Assembly (NCBI GenBank): GCA_002270465.1
Contig: NQOF01000003.1
Coordinates: 848,955-912,954 of the forward strand
Origin: Blautia hominis
Lineage (GTDB): Bacteria; Bacillota; Clostridia; Lachnospirales; Lachnospiraceae
Direction of reading: 5' to 3'
DNA length: 64,000 bases
In this document: piece by piece, positions 28,016-37,093 of the stretch
How positions within the stretch are numbered: the first letter of the stretch is position 1
Layout of the letters: each line of letters begins with the position of its first letter
Notes under the pieces: model-generated
The model's database searches: none
Told to the model about the DNA's origin: nothing
The model's input: the letters and a program-made list of their open reading frames with translations, nothing else
Translations under genes and position numbers: made by a program

Positions 28016-28206
28016 GTTACTGTTCACAGGCCACTGTACCGGGAGGTGTTTCCCAAAGGGATGCTTTGCGATGCGTAGTAAAATCCCGAGTTAGCTGGCG
28101 CCAAAATGCAATAAATTGCATTTTGTACCCTATAGGGCAGAACTGTGCATCGCGAAGCGCGTTACTGTGCAAAGAGCTGCGTTTTTAGTATACTGTGAAC
28201 AGTAAT
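28016..28206 (-). repeat. Palindromic dispersed element, copy A
   Basis: A 191-bp element bounded by inverted ends GTTACTGTTCACAG (28016-28029) and CTGTGAACAGTAA (28193-28205). Its reverse complement shares with copy C the sequence AAAAACGCAG, then CGCTTCGCGATGCACAG, and with copies B and C CTCGGGATT and AACACCTC. It has no open frame of note. It occupies most of the 402-base gap between mgtC-like and nitroreductase genes; the rest is AT-rich. Confidence 0.75.
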
Positions 28207-28322
28207 TCTTCTTTACCTTCCAGGCTGACAAAATATGCAGCATTAGCAGTGGGGGCTCTGTCCGGATAGAACGCAAAGGTAGGTATGTATAAAAAAGCAA
28301 AAAAGAAAAGGAGGATTGCGCT

Positions 28323-29114
28323 ATGGTAATTATTGATCAGGAGATTTGTGTGGGATGTGGGGCATGTGTGAAGGACTGCCCAGGCAGTGCCATCCGTTTG
28401 GAAGAGGGAAAGGCAGAGGCTTACCGTTCCTGTATCCAGTGCGGGCACTGTGTTGCAGTCTGTCCGGTAGATGCAGTATCTATACCGGAATTTGACATGG
28501 AGGATGTGGAGGCGTACCGGGAAGGGGAGTTTTCTGTCTGTCCGGAGCACTTTTTAAGGGCTGTAAAATTTCGCAGGAGTGTCCGTAACTTTAAGAAGGA
28601 AGTTCCGGACAGGGACGTGATAGGAAAAATTTTGGAAGCAGGACGCTACACTGCCACAGCCAAAAATATGCAGGACTGTACCTTCGTGGTGGTAAGGGAG
28701 CAGCTTTCGGAATTTAAGAATCTTGTCTGGCAGGAAATGCCGGGGATCATCCAGTCTCTGAGGGAGACGGGACCTGACTATGCCAGGGCATTTTCCTATT
28801 TCTATAAATTATGGGAAAGGGACAAGGAGAAGGATACATTCTTTTTCAACACCCCTGTATTCTTAGTCATTGCCTCCGAAAATCCCCTGGACGGAGGGCT
28901 TGCGGCAGCCAATATAGAGAACATGGCAGCAGCAAAAGGCCTGGGAGCCCTCTACAGTGGTTATATGATGCGCGTCATCAGGGAAAGCCCTGTTTTACAG
29001 GAATGGCTGGGGATAGGAGAAAAGACGGTCTCCTGCTGTATGCTGCTGGGATACCCGGACGTGAAGTACAGACGTACTGCCCCCAGGAAAAAGGCAGATA
29101 TTTTGTGGAAATAA
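28323..29114 (+). CDS. Ferredoxin-nitroreductase fusion
   Basis: 263 residues. Residues 1-60 form a two-cluster ferredoxin (CVGCGACVKDCPG and CIQCGHCVAVCPV). The remainder is an FMN nitroreductase domain beginning RRSVRNFKK, with the flavin-binding GYMMR/ASENPLDGG region. GGAGG precedes the start. It probably reduces a nitro or related compound with electrons from the built-in clusters; the substrate is unknown. The WYL-type regulator 23 bases downstream is likely co-transcribed and may sense the same compound. Confidence 0.9.
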   Translation: MVIIDQEICVGCGACVKDCPGSAIRLEEGKAEAYRSCIQCGHCVAVCPVDAVSIPEFDMEDVEAYREGEFSVCPEHFLRAVKFRRSVRNFKKEVPDRDVIGKILEAGRYTATAKNMQDCTFVVVREQLSEFKNLVWQEMPGIIQSLRETGPDYARAFSYFYKLWERDKEKDTFFFNTPVFLVIASENPLDGGLAAANIENMAAAKGLGALYSGYMMRVIRESPVLQEWLGIGEKTVSCCMLLGYPDVKYRRTAPRKKADILWK

Positions 29115-29137
29115 AAAGTTGGAACTGAGGTAAAGAG

Positions 29138-30070
29138 ATGAAAATAGACAGGCTGATCGGCATACTCTCCATTCTGCTGCAGCAGGATAAAGTGACTGCG
29201 CCTTATCTGGCAGAAAAATTTGAGGTTTCCAGACGGACCATAAACCGTGATGTGGAGGATATCTGCAAAGCGGGAATTCCTCTTGTCACCACACAGGGAC
29301 AAAACGGCGGGATTTCCATTATGGAGGGATACCGTCTGGATAAAACACTTCTGACCTCCGGGGACATGCAGTCTATTCTGGCGGGGCTTAGGAGCCTGGA
29401 CAGTGTGGCGGGGACTAACCGGTACCAGCTTCTCATGGAAAAGCTGTCTGTGGGAAGCCAGGAGGTGTTGACCAGCAATGACCATATCAGGATTGATCTG
29501 TCCTCCTGGTATAAATCTTCCCTGGCACCCAAGATAGAACTGATCCAAAATGCCATTGAGGCCTGCCGTCTGATAACCTTCCGCTATTATTCTCCAAAAG
29601 GGGAGGGAGAGCGGGAGATAGAGCCCTATCTGCTGATATTCCAGTGGTCCTCCTGGTATGTGTGGGGATACTGCGGGCAGAGAGGGGACTATCGTTTGTT
29701 CAAATTAAACCGTATGGACAAACTTTGTGATACGGGTGTGAAGTTTGAAAAAAGGCAGATCCCGGACTGTGACTGCTCCCCAAGACGCATGTATACCGCG
29801 TCCATCCATGTGAAAGTCCGCTGTGCTCCCCAGGCAAAGTGGCGCTTGATCGAGGAATACGGGGTTGCGTGTCTGAGAGAGCAGAAGGACGGATATCTGC
29901 TGTTTGAATGGGACTTTGCAGACAGGAACAGTTTATTTGGGTGGCTTCTGAGTTTCGGGGAACAGATAGAGCTTCTGGAACCCCAAGAGATACGGGAGGA
30001 ATTGGCCGGGATGCTGGACAGAATGCAGAGACGTTATAAAAAAGAGATTCATATGCCGGAGGAATCATGA
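29138..30070 (+). CDS. HTH/WYL-domain transcriptional regulator (YafY type)
   Basis: 310 residues. An N-terminal winged helix (VTAPYLAEKFEVSRRTINRDV) is followed by a WYL ligand-binding domain with the characteristic SSWYVWGYCGQRGDYRLFKL segment near residues 165-190 and a C-terminal WCX region. Its stop codon lies inside the left arm of a perfect terminator hairpin. Confidence 0.9.
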   Translation: MKIDRLIGILSILLQQDKVTAPYLAEKFEVSRRTINRDVEDICKAGIPLVTTQGQNGGISIMEGYRLDKTLLTSGDMQSILAGLRSLDSVAGTNRYQLLMEKLSVGSQEVLTSNDHIRIDLSSWYKSSLAPKIELIQNAIEACRLITFRYYSPKGEGEREIEPYLLIFQWSSWYVWGYCGQRGDYRLFKLNRMDKLCDTGVKFEKRQIPDCDCSPRRMYTASIHVKVRCAPQAKWRLIEEYGVACLREQKDGYLLFEWDFADRNSLFGWLLSFGEQIELLEPQEIREELAGMLDRMQRRYKKEIHMPEES

Positions 30071-30096
30071 CAGGCAGTTGTCATGATTCCTTTGTT
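30061..30096 (+). terminator. Terminator overlapping the WYL-regulator stop codon
   Basis: GGAATCATGACA (30061-30072) pairs perfectly with TGTCATGATTCC (30079-30090), six-base loop, then TTTGTT. The TGA at 30068-30070 is within the stem. Confidence 0.85.
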
Positions 30097-30252
30097 ATAG
30101 TAGCCTTAACCCGTGACGGATTCACAGCCATTTCCCCGGAATGTTTTTTATGGCGGCGGCTGCCGGGTACGCGGCAAGATCCTGAAACGGCTCCGGGATG
30201 GAAATGGTTTTGAACGGATACGGGAAAAATGAAGAGATGAGGGCTGTTATAA

Positions 30253-30708
30253 ATGGAATATGAAATTGTGGAATTAGAAGAGAAAACTGTAATTGGTATC
30301 AGCATCCGTACAAATAATCAGGCGCCTGATGTGGGAGCAGTGATCGGAGGGCTTTGGGAGAAGTTTTTTACCCGGGGTATTTATGAGGGGGTACCGGACA
30401 AGAGAAGCGGGATGCCTCTTGGGATTTATTCCGACTATGCGGGCGGCATTTCGGATGACTATGCCTTCACTGTGGGATGTGAGACAAGAGAAGGAGACCA
30501 TGTTCCTGAGGGAATGGAAAAGAGGCAGATCCCGGCCGGGAGATACGCCAGGTTTGTGGTAAAAGGCCATATGCAGAGGGCAGTGGCAGCATTTTGGCAG
30601 GAACTGTGGAGTATGGACCTGGACAGGGCTTTTGGCGCTGACTTTGAAGAATACAGGAATCAGGATGTGGAGAACGCGGAAGTGCATATCTATGTGGGAC
30701 TGAGATAA
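30253..30708 (+). CDS. GyrI-like / effector-binding domain protein
   Basis: 151 residues, a stand-alone AraC-effector-binding (GyrI/SHS2) domain: MEYEIVELEEKTVIGISIRT, the central GIYSDYAGGISDDYAFTVG, and the C-terminal VHIYVGL strand. There is no DNA-binding domain. Such proteins bind small hydrophobic molecules, and some hydrolyse them. The upstream 180 bases show only the previous terminator. Confidence 0.82.
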   Translation: MEYEIVELEEKTVIGISIRTNNQAPDVGAVIGGLWEKFFTRGIYEGVPDKRSGMPLGIYSDYAGGISDDYAFTVGCETREGDHVPEGMEKRQIPAGRYARFVVKGHMQRAVAAFWQELWSMDLDRAFGADFEEYRNQDVENAEVHIYVGLR

Positions 30709-30711
30709 TAT

Positions 30712-30853
30712 GTTACTATTCAGCCTTCCGGCATCATAGCAACAAAAGCATGCACATAGACTGCATAAACCGCAATCTGGCGCGTGGCTGCCTCGGGATT
30801 GCCTTGCAATTGAAAGCAACACCTCGTGGGACAGAGGAAGGCTGAACTGTTAC
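30712..30853 (+). repeat. Palindromic dispersed element, copy B
   Basis: A 142-bp element starting four bases after the GyrI-like stop. Ends GTTACTATTCAGCCTTCC (30712-30729) and GGAAGGCTGAACTGTTAC (30836-30853) are near-perfect inverted repeats. The interior shares GCCTCGGGATT and AACACCTCGTGGGA with copy C, but it lacks the ATGCACAG block of copies A and C and is the shortest of the three. Confidence 0.75.
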
Positions 30854-30892
30854 GATAATATAACACCCAGCCTTTTCCTTAGACAGAAAATA

Positions 30893-30901
30893 TGATATAC
30901 T
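30893..30901 (+). promoter_or_regulatory. Extended -10 promoter of the cyclophilin gene
   Basis: TGATATACT, an extended -10 (TGn plus TATACT), lies 67 bases before the preferred start codon. No good -35 is present at the matching distance, as extended -10 promoters allow. Confidence 0.45.
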
Positions 30902-30967
30902 GACAACGCGGCCGGAGTGTATAACTTTCCGGGCAGAACAGAGAAAAACAGGAAAGGCATGAGAGAT

Positions 30968-31576
30968 ATGAAGAAATGGAATTATTTACTGGCGGCAGTG
31001 ACGTTAGCATTGTCTGTTTTACTGACAGGCTGCGGAGGACAACAGCAGGAGGAGGAGCAGGTCAGTCAGGCTTCCCCGGAGGACCTGCATCATGTGAAAA
31101 TTAAAGTGAAGGACTACGGAACTATCTCTGTGGAACTGGACAGCCAGGCGGCGCCGTTAACAGTGGAGAATTTTATCAATCTGGCAAAGGATGGATTTTA
31201 TGATGGATTAACCTTTCACCGGGTGATAAAAGGCTTCATGATCCAGGGTGGTGACCCAAACGGCGACGGTACCGGCGGTTCGGAAAAGACTGTTAAAGGT
31301 GAATTTGCCAAAAACGGAGTGGAGAATCCTTTAAAACATACAAGAGGGACCATTTCCATGGCCCGTTCCAGCGATAAGGATAGTGCCAGTTCACAATTTT
31401 TTATCGTGCAGGAAACATCTGCACATCTGGATAAAGAGTACGCCGCGTTCGGCCATGTGACAGAAGGGATGGAGATCGTGGACAAAATCTGCGATGATGT
31501 TAAAACAGAGGACAGCAATGGAAGTGTAGCCCCTGAAAACCAGCCGGTCATTGAAAGTATTGAAGTGGTAGATTAG
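30968..31576 (+). CDS. Cyclophilin-type peptidyl-prolyl isomerase lipoprotein
   Basis: 202 residues. Signal peptide MKKWNYLLAAVTLALSVLLT then lipobox Cys (LLTGCGG), an acidic linker, and a cyclophilin domain with FHRVIKGFMIQGGDP, SMARSSDKDSASSQFFI and a final FGHVTEGMEIVDKI. Catalytic Arg (FHRV) and Gln/Phe positions are present. The ATG at 30968 gives a proper signal peptide; an upstream in-frame ATG at 30917 would add 17 polar residues. It acts outside the membrane, folding exported proteins. Confidence 0.92.
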   Translation: MKKWNYLLAAVTLALSVLLTGCGGQQQEEEQVSQASPEDLHHVKIKVKDYGTISVELDSQAAPLTVENFINLAKDGFYDGLTFHRVIKGFMIQGGDPNGDGTGGSEKTVKGEFAKNGVENPLKHTRGTISMARSSDKDSASSQFFIVQETSAHLDKEYAAFGHVTEGMEIVDKICDDVKTEDSNGSVAPENQPVIESIEVVD

Positions 31577-31610
31577 TAACTTAGGCTATAAGTCTGCCGG
31601 ACAGGCAGAA

Positions 31611-31670
31611 AGCTGCTGTACGGAGTGTCAGGAAGCAGATTCCATGACTATCCGTACGGCAGCTCTTTTT
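31611..31670. terminator. Bidirectional terminator between cyclophilin and lipoprotein genes
   Basis: AGCTGCTGTACGGA (31611-31624) pairs with TCCGTACGGCAGCT (31651-31664), and the 26-base centre can itself pair. TTTTTT follows on the + strand. The genes on either side converge here. Confidence 0.8.
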
Positions 31671-31683
31671 TGCAGCGGATATA

Positions 31684-32541
31684 TTATTGCAGAATATTAG
31701 AGCGGAACAGATAGGTGTCACCGCTTTTTTCAAGCGTCAGTGCAGTGTGCATGGCTCCATCTGAGGATTGACAGTCAAGGTAATACATGCCATCCTCTGT
31801 CCAGCCGCCGGTACAGATAAAGGTCACGCGGTTGGTATCCCCGTGCTCCACATAGTAGCTGTCGAACTGCTCCAGATAAGTCCAGTTAAACTTACGGATT
31901 TCTCCCAAGCTGATACCCAGCTTGCGCTGCAGGAACTCCTCAATCTGCTGTGAAGTCAGATGGATCACGTCTGTCATAAACGGCTGTCCGCTTGCGGCCT
32001 GAAGTGCCGCGCTCTCCTCAAAGGTCAGCGGTTCAAAATCCATACCTGCACCAGTGTACAATACCTGATCCAAATCCACTTCCTGGGGAATGCTGTAAGA
32101 GGAGCAGAGAAATCCATAATTTTCCATGTCGCTTACGAAGGAGGAAAAATAGTCCAGTTCCTCTGTGCTCAGGTCACGGCGTTCCTCTGTGCCTGTCAGA
32201 GGATCAGGAATCTCAGAAGTATTGTTTTCCTGCGTATTGTCCGGAACTTCTGTCTCAGGCGTCTCCACAGGAGCTGCTTCCTCCTGGCTGGAATCCGCAG
32301 GTGCAGATATTGGATCGTTATTCAGAGAAATACCTTTTCCGTCCAGTATCTTTGTTGTGCTTTTTTTGCTGCCGGAATTATTTTCTGCATCACGGTTCCC
32401 GGTATCTTTTTGGGTTTCCGCGGATGTTTCTGTCTCAGCAGAAGCCTCTTTGTCTTTTTCGCTGCCGCAGCCGCTCACAGAAAAAAGCATTGAAGAAGCC
32501 AGAAGTGCTGCCAGTATCAGAGTTATGATCTTTTTCTTCAT
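31684..32541 (-). CDS. Lipoprotein of unknown function
   Basis: 285 residues. The N-terminal signal ends in a lipobox (SVSGCGS). Residues 25-125 are low complexity, rich in Glu, Thr, Ser and Asp, a likely cell-wall-spanning spacer. The C-terminal ~160 residues are a compact mixed domain (from LSTEELDYF; YVEHGDTNRVTFIC; GMYYLDCQSSDG) that I do not recognise as a named family. GGGGGA upstream supports the start. Downstream of the helicase gene on the same strand but separated by a terminator. Confidence 0.8.
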   Translation of the reverse strand: MKKKIITLILAALLASSMLFSVSGCGSEKDKEASAETETSAETQKDTGNRDAENNSGSKKSTTKILDGKGISLNNDPISAPADSSQEEAAPVETPETEVPDNTQENNTSEIPDPLTGTEERRDLSTEELDYFSSFVSDMENYGFLCSSYSIPQEVDLDQVLYTGAGMDFEPLTFEESAALQAASGQPFMTDVIHLTSQQIEEFLQRKLGISLGEIRKFNWTYLEQFDSYYVEHGDTNRVTFICTGGWTEDGMYYLDCQSSDGAMHTALTLEKSGDTYLFRSNILQ

Positions 32542-32589
32542 TGGTGTTCCCCCTTATCAGCCGCAGCATGTATATGCTGTATTTCGGCA

Positions 32590-32640
32590 TAAAAAAATAT
32601 CTGTATCCCCTTATTTGATTCAGGATATACAGATATTTTA
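32590..32640 (-). terminator. Terminator of the DEAD-box helicase gene
   Basis: Read on the minus strand, AATATCTGTATATCC pairs with GGATACAGATATT with a two-base bulge (32596-32637) and is followed by a run of seven T. Confidence 0.8.
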
Positions 32641-32702
32641 TCATAAGAACAGGTGGTTGTATAGTCTCTTTGGGAGCCTGCAAACCACAGTATTAGCGTT
32701 CA

Positions 32703-34292
32703 TTACCTCTGATTGGCAGGTTCAATGGCTATGGTGTTGCCTTTGATCTTAGCGGTCTTCATGGCATTCAGCACATCTTTAGCGTATTCTCTCGGAACTT
32801 CTACAAAGGTGTATTTATCAAACATGTCAATGCTTCCGATAAGTTTTCCCGGCATTCCGCTTTCTCCGGCAATGGCACCCAGGATGTCACCGGGGCGGAC
32901 ACGCTGTTTTTTACCGATATTGATAAAGAGGCGTACCATTCCGGGTTCCTCCGCACCGGTGTCACCGAAATCAACCACTTCCTCATCCGGCTCCTCCTGA
33001 ACCATACCCATATACATTTTCAGCAGGGCAGCAGCCAGGTCTAAGGTGGTATAGTCAGAATTGTTGACCTTTTCATCAATAGCGTCGATCATAAGAGAAA
33101 GGTTTTCCCTTTCAATGACAGAATCCACGTTTTCCAGAATGTTTTCCATCTTGGTGTTGGCCACATCATTTAAAGAAGGCACTTTCTGGGCATAGATTTT
33201 AGTCTTGCAGTAGCGCTGGATCTCTTTTAATTTGTAGAGTTCCCTTCCGCTGGCAAATGTGAAGGCACGGCCCTCTCTTCCCGCACGTCCCGTACGTCCG
33301 ATACGGTGCACATAATACTCGTCATCCTGGGGAAGGTCGTAGTTAAATACAGCCTCAATGTCATCCACATCAATGCCGCGGGCAGCCACATCTGTGGCAA
33401 CCAGGATGTCGGTCCTTCCTTTTCGGAAGCTCTGCATTACCCGGTCACGCTGTGCCTGCTTCATATCTCCGTGCAGGCCTGCGGCAAAATAACCTCTGCC
33501 GATCAGGGCATTGACCAGAAGATCCACCTGTTTTTTGGTGTTGCAGAACACTACGGAGAGTCTCGGGGAGTAGAGGTCCAGAAGACGGGAGAGCACTTCC
33601 TCTTTATTCTTAGGTTTTACGTCATAGTAGAACTGTTCAATATTGGGAACGGTCAGCTCTTTTTTTGTCACCTTGATGACTTCCGCATCTTTCTGGAACT
33701 TTTTGGTGATCTCCAGGATAGGCTTCGGCATGGTGGCAGAGAAGAGAACGGTCTGACGTTCCTCCGGAACACCGCTTAAAATAGTTTCAATATCTTCACG
33801 GAATCCCATGTTGAGCATTTCATCCGCCTCATCCAAGACAACTGTGTGAACGTCATCCATTTTCAGGGTCTTTCTGCGCATATGATCCATGACACGGCCC
33901 GGTGTGCCGATGATCAACTGTGTTCCGCTTTTCAGGGAACGAATCTGTTTTACAATATCCTGGCCGCCATAGATGGGGAGCACCTTGATGCCGTGCAGGT
34001 ATTTTGCCAGGTTACGGATTTCGTCCGCTACCTGTATGGCCAGTTCTCTTGTGGGGCAGAGTACAATGGCCTGAAGTTTTTTGTTCTTAATATCTATCTT
34101 CTGCAAAAGAGGGATACCAAAAGCTGCGGTTTTTCCTGTTCCGGTCTGTGCCTGGCCGATAATGTCACGACCGCTTATCATAGCAGGAATTGCTTTGGCC
34201 TGAATGGGGGAGGCCTCCTCAAATCCCATGTAACTCACTGCTTTTTCAATTTCAGGAAATAATCCCAATTCTTCAAATTTCATTGTTTCCAT
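32703..34292 (-). CDS. DEAD-box ATP-dependent RNA helicase with DbpA-type RNA-binding domain
   Basis: 529 residues. Helicase motifs in order: Q motif region ASPIQAKAIP, AQTGTGKT (I), PTRELA (Ia), VLDEADEML (II), SATMP (III), VATDVAARGID (V), HRIGRTGRAG (VI). The last ~75 residues are a DbpA/CsdA RNA-binding fold (VRLFINIGKKQRVRPGDILG). Likely acts in ribosome assembly or cold adaptation like CshA/DeaD. The start METMKF at 34292 is favoured; a longer in-frame extension up to 34379 runs through leader hairpins. AAAGGA at 34303-34309 is rather distant (about 12 bases), and ATG 34283 is an alternative. Confidence 0.93.
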   Translation of the reverse strand: METMKFEELGLFPEIEKAVSYMGFEEASPIQAKAIPAMISGRDIIGQAQTGTGKTAAFGIPLLQKIDIKNKKLQAIVLCPTRELAIQVADEIRNLAKYLHGIKVLPIYGGQDIVKQIRSLKSGTQLIIGTPGRVMDHMRRKTLKMDDVHTVVLDEADEMLNMGFREDIETILSGVPEERQTVLFSATMPKPILEITKKFQKDAEVIKVTKKELTVPNIEQFYYDVKPKNKEEVLSRLLDLYSPRLSVVFCNTKKQVDLLVNALIGRGYFAAGLHGDMKQAQRDRVMQSFRKGRTDILVATDVAARGIDVDDIEAVFNYDLPQDDEYYVHRIGRTGRAGREGRAFTFASGRELYKLKEIQRYCKTKIYAQKVPSLNDVANTKMENILENVDSVIERENLSLMIDAIDEKVNNSDYTTLDLAAALLKMYMGMVQEEPDEEVVDFGDTGAEEPGMVRLFINIGKKQRVRPGDILGAIAGESGMPGKLIGSIDMFDKYTFVEVPREYAKDVLNAMKTAKIKGNTIAIEPANQR

Positions 34293-34314
34293 ATAAAATA
34301 AAAATCCTTTCTGT

Positions 34315-34404
34315 CGGGGGACTGCCCCGAATCCTTCAAAAATAGGACCGCTTGCGGTCATCAAAAATAGGCGCCGCATAAGCGATGTAAATGCTTATCG
34401 CGGC
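34315..34404 (-). promoter_or_regulatory. Structured 5' leader of the helicase gene with tandem terminator-like hairpins
   Basis: Read 5' to 3' on the minus strand, three hairpins precede the ribosome site. The first pairs GCCGCGATAAGC with GCTTATGCGGC (34404-34373) and is followed by a CCTATTTTTG tract. The second is GACCGC-AA-GCGGTC (34359-34346), followed by a second CCTATTTTTG tract. The third is CGGGG/CCCCG (34329-34315). The two hairpin-plus-T-tract units suggest transcription attenuation. The rest of this 333-base gene-free stretch holds the AT-rich upstream region of the GH31 gene. Confidence 0.6.
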
Positions 34405-34517
34405 ACCCTCTTATACACAATCAGCAGCTTACATCATACCAGAATCAGAAACTAATGTCAATTAGAAGATATCGACAGGATAAAATAGTAAAAATAATAA
34501 TATTGCATAAAAATGAG

Positions 34518-34536
34518 AGGTTTTCTTAAAAAACCT
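34518..34536. promoter_or_regulatory. Inverted repeat in the GH31 promoter region
   Basis: AGGTTTT (34518-34524) and AAAACCT (34530-34536) flank CTTAA, just upstream of a TATTAT (34544-34549) that could be the -10. No good -35 is seen at standard spacing, so the repeat may bind a regulator. Confidence 0.35.
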
Positions 34537-34625
34537 TTGCGGGTATTATACAAAACAATTACAATAAAAGAAAGCGAAGGCAAGGCTTCGGAGAAAAATT
34601 AATTACAAACAGGAGAGGTACAGAC

Positions 34626-37001
34626 ATGAACGGAATGAATGAGAAGCTGGATGCAAGGCCAATGGCGGCAAAGGAAAGTATGATTCAGGGAAAAAATTAC
34701 AGAATAACGGTTTTGACAGAATCCCTTTTGCGTCTGGAATACAGCAGAGAGGGTGTTTTTGAGGATAGGGCTACCCAGACAGTCCTGAACCGGGATTTTC
34801 CGGTACCTGCTTTCAAAGTATCAGAGACAGCGGAGGAGCTGAAGCTTTTTACCAGTGCCCTGGAGATGACATACAACAAGAGGGAGTTTGCAGCAAACGG
34901 TCTGTTCATTAAAGTGACCGGCGGAAGATCCAATGAGACAAACTGGCATTACGGGGACCCGGTGAAGGACTTGGGCGGAACGGCTCGTACCCTTGATGAG
35001 GCGGACGGCGCCATTCCCTTAGAGAGCGGCGTAGTGTCAAGAAATGGATTTTCCATTGTGGATGACAGCAGCAGCATGGCCATTACAGAGGAAGGATGGG
35101 TGGAAGTGCGTCCGAAAGACAGCATAGATTTTTATTTCTTTGGCTACGGGCACAGGTATCAGGAGGCAATAAAAGATTTATATTATCTTTGCGGAAAGAC
35201 GCCACTTCTTCCCCGCTGGGTATTTGGAAACTGGTGGAGCCGTTATCACAGATACACGGAGAAGGAATACAAGGAGCTGATGGAGCGCTTTGAGCAGGAG
35301 CGGATTCCGTTTTCTGTGGCAGTGGTGGATATGGACTGGCATCTGGTGGATATTGACCCAAAATACGGGAGCGGATGGACGGGTTATACATGGAACCGTG
35401 ATTTTTTTCCGGACCCAGGAGAGTTTATGGACTGGCTGCACGGCAGAAATATGAAGATCACGCTGAATGTGCATCCCGCAGACGGGGTCCGCGCCTATGA
35501 GGAGGCCTACGAGCGGGTGGCAAAACGTATGGGAATAAATCCGGACAGCGGGGAACCGGTGCAGTTTGATGTGACGGACAGGCATTTCCTGGAGGTGTAT
35601 TTTGAAGAACTGCATCATCCTCTGGAGGATGATGGCGTGGATTTTTGGTGGCTGGATTGGCAGCAGGGAACTGTCACAAAGATTCCGGGATTAGACCCGC
35701 TGTGGATGCTGAACCATTTTCATTATCTGGACAGTGCCAGGAGAGGAAAGCGGCGTCTTACCTTTTCCAGATATGCCGGAATCGGAAGTCACAGATACCC
35801 CATTGGATTTTCAGGGGATACGGTGATCACTTGGGACAGCCTTAGATTTCAGCCCTATTTTACGGCCACTGCCAGCAATGCGGGATACGGATGGTGGAGC
35901 CATGATATCGGAGGCCATATGCACGGTGTCCGGGATGATGAGATGACAGCCAGATGGGTGCAGTTAGGTGTCTTTTCACCTTTAAACCGTCTGCACAGCA
36001 CAGATAATCCTTTCAACGGAAAGGAACCATGGAAATATAATAAGATAACCCAGAGTGTTATGGAAGAGTTCCTGCGTCTGCGCCATAAAATGGTGCCGTA
36101 TCTGTACACCATGAACCGCTATGCCAGCAGGGACGGGCAGCCTCTGGTGCGCCCTATGTACTGGCTGGAGCCGGAGCGGGAGGAAACCTATGATGTGCCT
36201 AATGAATATTATTTCGGGACAGAGCTGATCGCAGCGCCCATTACAGACCCTGCTGATCCCTGTACCTGTATGGGATGTGCAAAGGCATGGCTTCCAAAAG
36301 GCACCTGGTTTGATTTCTTTACAGGACGCCGGTATGAAGGCGGACGTCTTCTTTCCGTCTGGAGAAGTGTGGAGGAGATGCCTGTGTTTGCCCGTGCAGG
36401 AGCCATTGTACCTATGCAGGAGCTGCCGGAGCAGATGAATGACCTGAGCAATCCTGAAAAAATGGAGATTTACGTTTTTCCGGGAGCTGACAACTGTTTT
36501 ACTCTCTGGGAGGATGAGGGAGATTCCCTGGAGGATGCAGATGAAAACTGGGTCTGCACGAAATTGACACTGAAGAACAAGGAAGGCTTTTTCGTCTCTG
36601 CTGCCCAGGGGAATATTTCCGTACTGCCGGAAAAAAGAACATGGACTCTGCATTTCAGAGGGGTGGAGAATACCACTGTCAAAGTGCAGGCCGAGGGACT
36701 AAACGTGGCAGCAGAGCAGTCTTATGATGCCGCTGCATGTACCCTCACTGTCCGGACAGCGGAAATTCCGGTGACCAGTGCACTTGAGGTGCAGTTTGAA
36801 GAAGGGCTTTTAACGGCTGAAAATCATATGAACCAATTTGTATATGAGATCCTGGAGCGTGCACAGATCGCTTATGACTTGAAGGAAGCTGTGCTGAAAA
36901 CCGTGGAGGAGCTTGGTGAGAAGGCGGTTCCCGCACTCTTTGCCATGGAACTGGATGAGGCGCTGCTTTGCGCAGTTACAGAAGTGCTGACAGCGTGCTG
37001 A
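34626..37001 (+). CDS. Glycoside hydrolase family 31 protein (alpha-glycosidase)
   Basis: 791 residues without a signal peptide, so cytoplasmic. N-terminal beta-sandwich ~1-190; catalytic barrel ~195-545; C-terminal sheets to ~725; then an extra helical tail of ~60 residues (from NHMNQFVYEIL). The nucleophile is D344 in FWWLDWQQG and the probable acid/base is D398 in FSGDTVITW, matching GH31 spacing. The sequence WWLDWQQG differs from the WxDMNE of classical alpha-glucosidases, so specificity (alpha-glucoside, alpha-galactoside, alpha-xyloside or amino sugar) is open. It is transcribed alone, with a strong terminator following. Confidence 0.9.
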   Translation: MNGMNEKLDARPMAAKESMIQGKNYRITVLTESLLRLEYSREGVFEDRATQTVLNRDFPVPAFKVSETAEELKLFTSALEMTYNKREFAANGLFIKVTGGRSNETNWHYGDPVKDLGGTARTLDEADGAIPLESGVVSRNGFSIVDDSSSMAITEEGWVEVRPKDSIDFYFFGYGHRYQEAIKDLYYLCGKTPLLPRWVFGNWWSRYHRYTEKEYKELMERFEQERIPFSVAVVDMDWHLVDIDPKYGSGWTGYTWNRDFFPDPGEFMDWLHGRNMKITLNVHPADGVRAYEEAYERVAKRMGINPDSGEPVQFDVTDRHFLEVYFEELHHPLEDDGVDFWWLDWQQGTVTKIPGLDPLWMLNHFHYLDSARRGKRRLTFSRYAGIGSHRYPIGFSGDTVITWDSLRFQPYFTATASNAGYGWWSHDIGGHMHGVRDDEMTARWVQLGVFSPLNRLHSTDNPFNGKEPWKYNKITQSVMEEFLRLRHKMVPYLYTMNRYASRDGQPLVRPMYWLEPEREETYDVPNEYYFGTELIAAPITDPADPCTCMGCAKAWLPKGTWFDFFTGRRYEGGRLLSVWRSVEEMPVFARAGAIVPMQELPEQMNDLSNPEKMEIYVFPGADNCFTLWEDEGDSLEDADENWVCTKLTLKNKEGFFVSAAQGNISVLPEKRTWTLHFRGVENTTVKVQAEGLNVAAEQSYDAAACTLTVRTAEIPVTSALEVQFEEGLLTAENHMNQFVYEILERAQIAYDLKEAVLKTVEELGEKAVPALFAMELDEALLCAVTEVLTAC

Positions 37002-37031
37002 GAATCGTACACGCTTGTTTATTTACAAAAT

Positions 37032-37077
37032 GAAATGCTGCCGTACAGTGTTTTTTGACGCTGTGCGGCAGCATTTC
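37032..37077. terminator. Bidirectional terminator after GH31
   Basis: GAAATGCTGCCGTACAG (37032-37048) pairs with CTGTGCGGCAGCATTTC (37061-37077), one wobble pair. The flanking genes converge. The T-run lies in the loop, so termination relies mainly on the long stem. Confidence 0.7.
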
Positions 37078-37093
37078 TGCTTATTTCCTTACC

